Translations under genes and position numbers: made by a program | Shown: in pieces, positions 1 through 6,001 of the stretch | How the letters are laid out: every line of letters starts with the position of its first letter | Position numbering within the stretch: the stretch's first letter is position 1 | The notes under the pieces: generated by a model | Told to the model about the DNA's origin: nothing | The model's input: the letters and a program-made list of their open reading frames with translations, nothing else | Databases searched by the model: none | DNA from: an uncultured Eubacterium sp. | GTDB lineage: Bacteria; Bacillota; Clostridia; Lachnospirales; Lachnospiraceae | Direction: 5' to 3' | Assembly (NCBI GenBank): GCA_947178105.1 | Contig: CAMWXD010000050.1 | Span: forward strand, 1 to 32,326 | Length of the DNA: 32,326 bases

Positions 1-1
1 G

Positions 2-871
2 AATGACAACTGGGACTGGGAAACGTTAAATCAAATCCGTACAGAAAACGATATCGGCTTTTATGAAAGAAGAATTGAAAAAATGGAAACCCTTTTAAAT
101 GCTGATTACACTTATGGGAACTATACTGATACCGAGAAAAACTTTTGGTTACAAAAGGCAGAATCAATCCACACACCGTTTACATGGGGAAGCAGAACTA
201 CATGGACAATCATTTTGCGTAGTGTTAGTTTTTTATTTTTTCAATGCTTTGTAATCGCTCTATGTCTTGCGCCTGTATTTGCGGGGGAATTTCAAAATCG
301 CACAGATTCCCTGATATTATCTGCAAAACATGGGAAAGGCAGACTGATTGATGCAAAAGTGATTGCTTCATTGGTTTTTACTTTCTTTTACATTTCATTA
401 TGCAGTATCCTCACTGTTGGAATCAATGTTATGATCTTAGGGATTGACGGTTGGAATCTGCCTATGCAATTATGGAGTACAATGATTCCATATCACTTAA
501 ATGCGGCAGGAGCCTGCGGGCTAAGTTTTCTGATTATATTTTCAATCTGTTTTTTGCTTACCGCAATTACATTGATGTTTTCAACAGTATGCAAAAGCCA
601 AATGGTAACTTTAGCGTTTGATATAGTTCTGTTCTTTGGTACGGTATTTATACCTTTTTCTAAAACAAGTGGTTTATGGAATCATATTTTATATTTATGC
701 CCTATACACATCATGGATTTAACAAATGTTTTGAAATCTTTTATTAGTTATCAATTTGGCAATGTGGTAATTCCGCATTTGGTAATGATATTTATTGTAT
801 ATGCCACAATAACGATCGTGTGTCTTTGCTATGCGAAAGAAAACTTTAAAAGGCATCAGATCGGTAAATAA
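2..871 (+). CDS. ABC-2 type transporter permease, 5'-truncated by window edge
   Basis: This reading frame is open from the first bases of the window, so the gene starts upstream; the ATG at 83 is probably internal. The visible ~289 residues hold a hydrophilic stretch (about residues 1-65) followed by about six hydrophobic segments, with the phrase FAGEFQNRTDSLILSAKHGK, typical of ABC-2 permeases whose cytoplasmic loop reads 'E...T..L.LS...GR'. It is probably the membrane half of an exporter, perhaps of the peptide or lantibiotic-protection kind, but the substrate cannot be read. The cognate ATPase would lie to the left. The gene is A+T-rich compared with the sugar genes further right. The family call is fairly firm and the role is not. 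Confidence 0.7.
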   Translation, partial: NDNWDWETLNQIRTENDIGFYERRIEKMETLLNADYTYGNYTDTEKNFWLQKAESIHTPFTWGSRTTWTIILRSVSFLFFQCFVIALCLAPVFAGEFQNRTDSLILSAKHGKGRLIDAKVIASLVFTFFYISLCSILTVGINVMILGIDGWNLPMQLWSTMIPYHLNAAGACGLSFLIIFSICFLLTAITLMFSTVCKSQMVTLAFDIVLFFGTVFIPFSKTSGLWNHILYLCPIHIMDLTNVLKSFISYQFGNVVIPHLVMIFIVYATITIVCLCYAKENFKRHQIGK

Positions 872-919
872 AAAAGGAAAACAAAGCTGCGATGGCTCTT
901 GTTGTAGAGGAAGAAAAGG

Positions 920-949
920 AACCCGGAGCAAGATCTTGTTATCCGGGTT
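920..949 (+). terminator. Hairpin downstream of the ABC permease, possible terminator
   Basis: An 8-bp perfect stem (AACCCGGA at 920-927, TCCGGGTT at 942-949) encloses a loop that is itself partly palindromic (CAAGATCTTG). It sits about 50 bases past the permease stop. The following tract is TTGGTTT, so the T-run is interrupted and termination may be weak. Confidence 0.5.
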
Positions 950-1032
950 TTGGTTTCCAAGACAGGATATAAAAGTTATCCGAGACCACTACCAGGCGGA
1001 TTGGGGACTTTCACCCCCTATCTGAACTGTTA

Positions 1033-1455
1033 CTATATTTTTTCTTCTATAAATCCTGTCTTCTGCACCAGTCTTCCTTTCCATTGAATCTGATATTTTC
1101 TATACGCCGACGACCTGACTTCTTGTGTTTTACACTTATTCGCTACAATACGGTATTGTGCCTGATAGCCAGAAAGTTTTTGCCGCAAAAAAGCTTCCGT
1201 TGCTTCTAGCTGTTTTGCGGCTTTTACCAGATCAGAACCTTTTAATTCTATGAAATATGCCATGTGCGAATCTTCATTTAACAGCAAATAGTCACATCTG
1301 TTTCCTGTTTTCATCACGATTCCATCAATTTTATAATGTGTTACGTAAGCTTTCGCAACATTATTTGCTTTATGATATTGCGGATTCCCTTTATCTTTTG
1401 AAACAATCTGAGACGCCCGCTTTCCACATAACGAATCAAACCCATTTAATGGCAC
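1033..1455 (-). CDS. Small PD-(D/E)XK-type nuclease-like protein, partner of the ATPase
   Basis: This is a 140-residue protein of unknown family. A restriction-endonuclease-fold signature is visible: D55 in CDYLLL, then E70-L-K72 in YFIELKG on the next predicted strand, then Q82 in KAAKQLEAT. This spacing is normal for PD-(D/E)XK enzymes, which cut DNA using Mg2+. The start is a GTG at 1453-1455, inside the last codons of the upstream ATPase gene (20-base overlap), with an AAGGTG-like ribosome site about 10 bases before it. The overlap implies translational coupling and a joint function. I infer the effector nuclease of a two-component defence-type module. The fold assignment rests on motif reading only; an uncharacterised small DNA-binding protein is the alternative. 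Confidence 0.6.
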   Translation of the reverse strand: MPLNGFDSLCGKRASQIVSKDKGNPQYHKANNVAKAYVTHYKIDGIVMKTGNRCDYLLLNEDSHMAYFIELKGSDLVKAAKQLEATEAFLRQKLSGYQAQYRIVANKCKTQEVRSSAYRKYQIQWKGRLVQKTGFIEEKI

Positions 1456-2794
1456 TCTCTACCACACCTTTCTCCTCTGTTTGCTGCAAATCCAGCAGCT
1501 TGTCAAAATCTTGATTGATCACTGTTGAAATCTCGTCAATCCGTTCATTTTGAATCATATGAATCTCTGAATCCATACAGTTGTCAAGCATTCCGTCTTT
1601 CACAAACCATGCATCAAATTCATCAAAATCCAGCCAAAAATCCATTGGAATAATCCTGCCTGCTTCTTTGAAACTATGAGGCTGCACTGTATGCGCATAC
1701 AGCAAATTATTCAATGACCCTAACACATAGGGACTGTGAGTCGTTAATACAATAGAATGTCCGCAATTATTTACCAATGCAATCAGTTCTGTCATATACT
1801 TTTGTGATGCTGGAAATAAATGTGACTCTGGTTCTTCAATAATAAATAACATCTGTTTTTGCTGCAACAAGAAATAAAACAGCAGATTCAATATCCATAC
1901 GCACTCCTGCTGGCCTGAAGAAGAAAAATTAAGCTTCACATAATTGCCACTATCCAGCACAATGCGTTCCTCACCATTCTTACAGTAATAAGTCCCCCGC
2001 AGTATTTTATGGATCAAACCCAAAGCCAGCTCCAAAACCTTTTCCGGCAGTGCCTCTCTTCTTACCGAATATTCGATCAGCCCTGACAACCCTTCAGAAA
2101 ATTCCGGCTTTATACGCAAAACCTGTTCCATATAATCTCTTGTACACAAATCCAAAGAACGTTTTTGAAAATCATCCATTGTCGCATAAATATATCCAAG
2201 CTGCTGTGACAGCACGGTAAGCATTGTTCGTCCTGCCGGAATATAAATAATCGCACAGTTATCAGCAAATAGCTGGTATAATTGCGTCCTTAAAGATCTC
2301 ATCTCCGCTTCTGGGATGCCTTTTGGAGCAGCAGAAAAACGATCATTTTTTTCCTGCAAAAATGCAGCTAAAGCATTACTTAATACCACGGTCAGCTTGC
2401 ATGGACTCTGCATATTTTCTTCTTTAGAACATGAAATCGTAATCGAACAGGTTTCTGTATAAAAATACTGTATCTGCATCTTTTCCGAAAGCATTTGCAA
2501 AGAACCAAATGTCTGTAAAAACTTTTCACATAAAAATTTTTTCAGTCCTTCTTCCAGAAACATCCCAAATCCAATGTCATAATTGTCCTCCATCCCTCCA
2601 ACAGGAGCTAAATGATATGCCTGCTTTTGTATAAGCTCTACGATATCTTCTTTTATCGTCCTGAAAAAATAAATTGCTTTGGCAACTGTACTCTTTCCCG
2701 AAGCCTGAAATCCGGTCAGTGTTACAAACCTGGAGCATTCCAACTCACACTGTTCTATCGGCCCCAGTTTTTGAATTACAAGCCTATGCTTCAT
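1436..2794 (-). CDS. AAA ATPase of the OLD/RecF-like class (AAA_15/AAA_21 type)
   Basis: This 452-residue ABC-class ATPase has a Walker A GFQASGKST at residues 28-36, a signature-like SSSGQQE around G294, a Walker B LFIIEEPESHLFP with glutamates 320-321, and an H-switch TTHSPY at H353. The order and the 'EEPESHLFP' phrase are characteristic of OLD/RecF/SMC-like ATPases that gate nucleases in phage defence. There is no C-terminal TOPRIM domain as in true OLD proteins; the nuclease activity seems instead to be the separate overlapping gene at 1033-1455. I chose the ATG at 2794 over the ATG at 2881 because AGAGGTGG lies five bases before it and the extra 29 residues look unlike protein. A good promoter lies at 2853-2881. 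Composition is A+T-rich, consistent with transfer. Confidence 0.8.
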   Translation of the reverse strand: MKHRLVIQKLGPIEQCELECSRFVTLTGFQASGKSTVAKAIYFFRTIKEDIVELIQKQAYHLAPVGGMEDNYDIGFGMFLEEGLKKFLCEKFLQTFGSLQMLSEKMQIQYFYTETCSITISCSKEENMQSPCKLTVVLSNALAAFLQEKNDRFSAAPKGIPEAEMRSLRTQLYQLFADNCAIIYIPAGRTMLTVLSQQLGYIYATMDDFQKRSLDLCTRDYMEQVLRIKPEFSEGLSGLIEYSVRREALPEKVLELALGLIHKILRGTYYCKNGEERIVLDSGNYVKLNFSSSGQQECVWILNLLFYFLLQQKQMLFIIEEPESHLFPASQKYMTELIALVNNCGHSIVLTTHSPYVLGSLNNLLYAHTVQPHSFKEAGRIIPMDFWLDFDEFDAWFVKDGMLDNCMDSEIHMIQNERIDEISTVINQDFDKLLDLQQTEEKGVVESAIKWV

Positions 2795-2835
2795 ATGTCC
2801 ACCTCTTTCTTCTCCATAGCTGTTTTTTCCTGTCA

Positions 2836-2855
2836 AATCTGTATTTAAACAGATT
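2836..2855. promoter_or_regulatory. Operator-like palindrome over the ATPase promoter start region
   Basis: Two perfect 7-base arms, AATCTGT (2836-2842) and ACAGATT (2849-2855), with a six-base spacer overlap the -10 box and expected transcription start of the ATPase-nuclease operon. The position fits a repressor site. A hairpin at the mRNA 5' end is the alternative. Confidence 0.4.
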
Positions 2856-2881
2856 GTAACGAAAAACATGTATCCTGGCAA
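2853..2881 (-). promoter_or_regulatory. Promoter of the ATPase-nuclease operon
   Basis: On the minus strand TTGCCA (2881-2876) and TACAAT (2858-2853) are separated by exactly 17 bases, a near-consensus sigma-A promoter about 60 bases upstream of the chosen ATPase start. Confidence 0.65.
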
Positions 2882-2926
2882 CTATTAGTTTTTTGAAAAA
2901 TCAGCTCTTTCCATTTCATCAAAATA

Positions 2927-2935
2927 TGCTATAAT
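2927..2935 (+). promoter_or_regulatory. Extended -10 promoter of the alpha-galactosidase gene
   Basis: TGC followed by a perfect TATAAT (2930-2935) forms an extended -10 element. The -35 region 17 bases upstream (CTTTCC) is poor, as is common for extended -10 promoters. An AAGGAG ribosome site at 2957-2962 precedes the ATG at 2973 by ten bases. Confidence 0.6.
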
Positions 2936-2972
2936 TTAAGAACAAAAATAACAAAAAAGGAGAATCCTGATT

Positions 2973-4604
2973 ATGCCTGACATTCAAAAACCATTTCATT
3001 TTAGCTCATTTGATTTTGTTACAGTGAAAACATCGGCAGAAACGCACAAAATCTCCCGCACAGACGGAGCCATCCGCATCTCGGATCTCTGTGTGGAATG
3101 CGAAGATGACGGACAGGCGTTCGCCATTTATCTGACCGCAGCTACCAGCGCAGTGGAATGGATCCGTTTCCGCTGGAACAAGCCGCTTCCAAAACAGGCA
3201 AGAATCTTAGGCGACGCCTGGGAGCGCGGTTACGGAGACCTGGAATGGCGCGGCATCAGCGGAAACCGTTTTTTCCCATGGTACTTCCTTGCATCGACAG
3301 AGGACACGCAATATGGATTCGGTGTAAAAACACGCCCAAGTGCAATGTGTTACTGGCAGGCTGATACGCGAGGGATTACGCTTGTGCTGGACGTACGGTG
3401 CGGCGGTGAAGGCGTCCTGTTAAACGGCAGGCGCTTAAAAGCGGCGGAATTGGTATATATGGAAGAAAAAGGTACAGATTCGTTCCGTTTTGCGCAGGAT
3501 TTCTGCCGGATACTGTGCCCGGATCCGATCTTTCCAAAAATCCCGGTATACGGCAGCAACAACTGGTATTATGCATACGGCATGAGCAGCGAAGAGGAGA
3601 TTTTAAGCGACACAGACTACGTGCTGGAGCTGACAAAGGGCGCGAAGCATCCGCCGTTTATGGTGATCGACGACTGCTGGCAGGAACACCATAGGCTGGA
3701 CGAATACAACGGCGGGCCTTGGCGGTGCGGCAACAGCAAATTCCCGGATATGAAGGGCCTGGCGGACAAGCTTGTGCAAAAGGGCGTACATCCTGGCATC
3801 TGGGTGCGTTTTCTGTTAAATGAAGATACTGCTATCCCAGATGACTGGCGGATTTCGCACAATGGCTGCCTGGACCCTTCCCACCCGGATGCGCTGGAAT
3901 ATATCAGACAGGATGTCAGACGAATCTGCGAGTGGGGGTATGAGCTGATCAAACATGACTTTTCTACCTTTGACCTGTTCGGCCGCTGGGGATTTGAGAT
4001 GAATCCGCTTGTCACACACGGCGGCTGGCATTTCCACGACCGGGGCATGACAAGCGCAGAGGTAGTAAAAGCGTTGTACCAGGCTATTTTGGATGTGACA
4101 AAAGAATACAACGCCATAATTATCGGCTGCAACACAATCGGACACCTGGGCGCCGGGCTGATGCACGCAAACCGTACCGGAGACGATACAAGCGGCAGGA
4201 ACTGGGAACGTACCAGGCGCATGGGCATCAACACGCTTGCCTTCCGCCTGCCGCAGCATAAAACCTTTTACGATGTGGACGCAGACTGTGTCGGCATTGC
4301 CGGCAATATCCCATGGAGTTTCAACCGCCAGTGGGCAGATGTGATCGCAGAAAGCGGCACGCCGTTATTTGTATCGGCAAAGCCAGGGCTTTTAAACGAT
4401 ACCGAACAGGAAGAATTAAGACAGATCCTTGTAAAAGCTTCTGCACAGGACTGTCACAAAATCCCTGCCGACTGGAAGGAAACGGACTGCCCGGAAGTCT
4501 GGGAAGATGAAAACGGACAGATCATTTATAACTGGTATGACGAGTCAGGCTCCTCGATGGAAAGCAATGACAGCCTGTTCCATATTACGATTCCGCTTCA
4601 ATAA
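2973..4604 (+). CDS. GH36-type alpha-galactosidase (melibiase family, clan GH-D)
   Basis: This 543-residue protein has no signal peptide and so is probably cytoplasmic. Residues 1 to about 175 look like the N-terminal beta-sandwich of GH36. A (beta/alpha)8 barrel follows, beginning around VYGSNNWYYAYG, with IDDCWQ as an early strand, KHDFSTFD carrying the probable nucleophile D329, and RTGDDTSGRNW carrying the probable acid/base (D404 or D405). These are the two catalytic positions of clan GH-D. It would release terminal alpha-galactose from melibiose- or raffinose-type sugars. It is shorter than the usual ~720-residue GH36 enzymes, with little of a C-terminal beta domain, so it may belong to a divergent subgroup and could act on another alpha-linked substrate. 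It has its own promoter and no transporter beside it. Confidence 0.8.
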   Translation: MPDIQKPFHFSSFDFVTVKTSAETHKISRTDGAIRISDLCVECEDDGQAFAIYLTAATSAVEWIRFRWNKPLPKQARILGDAWERGYGDLEWRGISGNRFFPWYFLASTEDTQYGFGVKTRPSAMCYWQADTRGITLVLDVRCGGEGVLLNGRRLKAAELVYMEEKGTDSFRFAQDFCRILCPDPIFPKIPVYGSNNWYYAYGMSSEEEILSDTDYVLELTKGAKHPPFMVIDDCWQEHHRLDEYNGGPWRCGNSKFPDMKGLADKLVQKGVHPGIWVRFLLNEDTAIPDDWRISHNGCLDPSHPDALEYIRQDVRRICEWGYELIKHDFSTFDLFGRWGFEMNPLVTHGGWHFHDRGMTSAEVVKALYQAILDVTKEYNAIIIGCNTIGHLGAGLMHANRTGDDTSGRNWERTRRMGINTLAFRLPQHKTFYDVDADCVGIAGNIPWSFNRQWADVIAESGTPLFVSAKPGLLNDTEQEELRQILVKASAQDCHKIPADWKETDCPEVWEDENGQIIYNWYDESGSSMESNDSLFHITIPLQ

Positions 4605-4611
4605 AGAAAAA

Positions 4612-4640
4612 TGTCACCTTTTTGCCTCCTTGTACGTGTT
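4612..4640 (+). promoter_or_regulatory. Probable autoregulated ECF-sigma promoter
   Basis: TGTCACC (4612-4618) and CGTGTT (4635-4640) are separated by 16 bases just upstream of the ECF sigma gene. The sequence has no TTGACA/TATAAT pair there. The bipartite form with a CGT-type -10 fits an ECF-controlled promoter. That it is read by its own product is inference from position. Confidence 0.4.
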
Positions 4641-4659
4641 ATAAGTATAAGGAGGTAAA
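4621..4659 (+). promoter_or_regulatory. Hairpin that would sequester the sigma-factor ribosome-binding site
   Basis: TTTGCCTCCTT (4621-4631) pairs over 11 positions, with one G-T wobble, with AAGGAGGTAAA (4649-4659), which is the Shine-Dalgarno site of the sigma gene. The loop is 17 bases. A transcript reading through from the alpha-galactosidase would carry both arms. One starting at the ECF promoter (near 4645) would carry only the second arm and leave the site free. Confidence 0.45.
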
Positions 4660-4662
4660 TTT

Positions 4663-5130
4663 ATGAACCTGGAAAAAGCAGTTTTGACATACAGCGATAT
4701 GCTGTATAAAATATGCATCGTTATGCTTTGTAATGAACAGGACGCCCAAGATGCCATCCAGGAAACATTTTGCCGGTATCTTGAGAAGAACCCGCATTTT
4801 ACGGACGCAGAGCACGAAAAAGCCTGGCTGATCAAAGTGGCAGCCAACCACTGCAAAGACCTGCTGCGTTTTCAGTCCCGCCATCCGCAGGTGCCGATCG
4901 AAGAGCTGACGGAAAGCCTTGCCGACGGACAGGAACAGCAGGATGTTTTAAACGAGCTGCTACAGCTTCCCGCCAAGCAGCGGACGGTTATTTATTTGTA
5001 CTATGTGGAAGGATACCAGATCAAAGAAATCGCCGGAATGCTCGGCATCTCAGCCCATGCCGTCAAAAAACGGATGCAGCGGGGCAGACAGCAGCTACAA
5101 ATCGTCTTGAAGGAGGAATATTGCAGATGA
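4663..5130 (+). CDS. ECF-type RNA polymerase sigma factor
   Basis: This 155-residue sigma-70 family protein has only regions 2 and 4. Region 2 includes DAQDAIQETFCRYLEKNP (about residues 26-43), the standard 'DAEDL.QE.F' core-binding and -10 recognition stretch. Region 4 has LPAKQRTVIYLYYVEGY followed by a helix-turn-helix, IKEIAGMLGISAHAVKKRMQ (about residues 120-140), that reads the -35 element. It would direct polymerase to a small stress or envelope regulon. Its stop overlaps the next start (ATGA at 5127-5130), so it is co-translated with the putative anti-sigma factor. AAGGAGG at 4649-4655 gives an excellent ribosome site. Confidence 0.9.
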   Translation: MNLEKAVLTYSDMLYKICIVMLCNEQDAQDAIQETFCRYLEKNPHFTDAEHEKAWLIKVAANHCKDLLRFQSRHPQVPIEELTESLADGQEQQDVLNELLQLPAKQRTVIYLYYVEGYQIKEIAGMLGISAHAVKKRMQRGRQQLQIVLKEEYCR

Positions 5131-5981
5131 ACAGTCTAAAGTTAAAAGAAACAATGGAGCAGATTCACATGCCGACAGATATGCAGGAAGAAATTATCCA
5201 AAATGTAGGCATAAAAATGCAGCAGCGCCAGCACCGGGCAAACGCCCGAAAAAAAGCGCTCGCAGCCGCAGCGGCTTTTACATTGATTGCCGGGTCCGCC
5301 ATCCCGATCCATGCGGGAATCCGCTATCTTGTAAAAGACCGTCTGGAACAGCTTCCAAAACAAGAACTGGAAGAACTGAACCAACTGCTGCAAAATCAGG
5401 ACAACGTAGAGGCAGACCGTTTTTCCAGAGCATTCACCGACAGCGAGTACGCCCGCATGAAGCGGCTGGAAGAAGCGTATACTCAAGGAACCTTTCCAAA
5501 ACAGCAGCTCGCCAGGACAGACAGCAGCAGCCAGCTTCCAGAGGATGCCCTTTGCTATGCTGTAGATACCGGCACCTATTATCTGCCGGCACGCACTCTG
5601 ACTGACGAAGAGCTGCTGCAAATCATCGATTTTCGCTATGTCACCGACTACGCTCTTGACCAGGGAGAAGCCGCTCAAAATGCACTCAACGCACAAAAAG
5701 CAGAAGAAGACCGCAGGAAAGATACCATACGCCAAAAAGGCTGGCTCACCGAACAGGAAGCCCGGAAAAAAGCGGACAGCTATCTGTATCAGGAATACGG
5801 CATATCCGGCGAAGAACTGGAACCATTTGTACTATTGCACGAGCCGGCTGAAGAGATCTTGACCTACCATTTCAGCTATCAAACTGAAGACGATACTACT
5901 CTTTATGGTTATGGGATTGACTTAAATGCCGAGGATGGCAGCCTTGTGGATACCAGCGAGGCTTCGCTGCCGAAAAGATAA
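5127..5981 (+). CDS. Single-pass membrane protein, putative anti-sigma factor
   Basis: This 284-residue protein is translationally coupled to the ECF sigma gene by an ATGA overlap; AGGAGG at 5111-5116 fits the ATG at 5127 better than the in-frame TTG at 5121. Residues 1-43 are cytoplasmic-looking and amphipathic (METMEQ...MPTDMQEEI type, rich in Q, K and R). A membrane segment follows at about residues 44-62 (ALAAAAAFTLIAGSAIPIHA), then a ~220-residue mostly charged extracytoplasmic domain. That layout and the partner gene suggest a membrane anti-sigma factor that holds the sigma factor until a cell-surface signal arrives. No zinc-binding ZAS motif is visible and I recognise no named domain, so the role is inferred from context. 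Confidence 0.65.
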   Translation: MNSLKLKETMEQIHMPTDMQEEIIQNVGIKMQQRQHRANARKKALAAAAAFTLIAGSAIPIHAGIRYLVKDRLEQLPKQELEELNQLLQNQDNVEADRFSRAFTDSEYARMKRLEEAYTQGTFPKQQLARTDSSSQLPEDALCYAVDTGTYYLPARTLTDEELLQIIDFRYVTDYALDQGEAAQNALNAQKAEEDRRKDTIRQKGWLTEQEARKKADSYLYQEYGISGEELEPFVLLHEPAEEILTYHFSYQTEDDTTLYGYGIDLNAEDGSLVDTSEASLPKR

Positions 5982-6001
5982 CAGCAGCTTGCAGCATTGC
6001 T

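Noticed and set aside
1000..1020. GGGG-ACTTTCA-CCCC stem (GTGAAAGTCC on minus) resembling a motif seen in group II introns.
   Set aside because: No intron reverse transcriptase, domain V or insertion boundary is visible around it; a short motif alone is not evidence.
831..1025. Small plus-strand frame after the ABC permease.
   Set aside because: It starts inside the permease, crosses the hairpin at 920-949, and has no ribosome site or protein-like composition.
2908..2935. ATCAAAATATGCTATAAT before the alpha-galactosidase looks somewhat like the shared AraC element.
   Set aside because: Only ATCAAA and the extended -10 agree. The AAAAATAT part and the -35/-10 spacing of the three true copies are absent, so I do not include this gene in the regulon.
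3617..4259. Long open frames antisense to the alpha-galactosidase gene.
   Set aside because: They have no ribosome sites and no recognisable motifs, and mirror the codon bias of the well-supported gene on the other strand.
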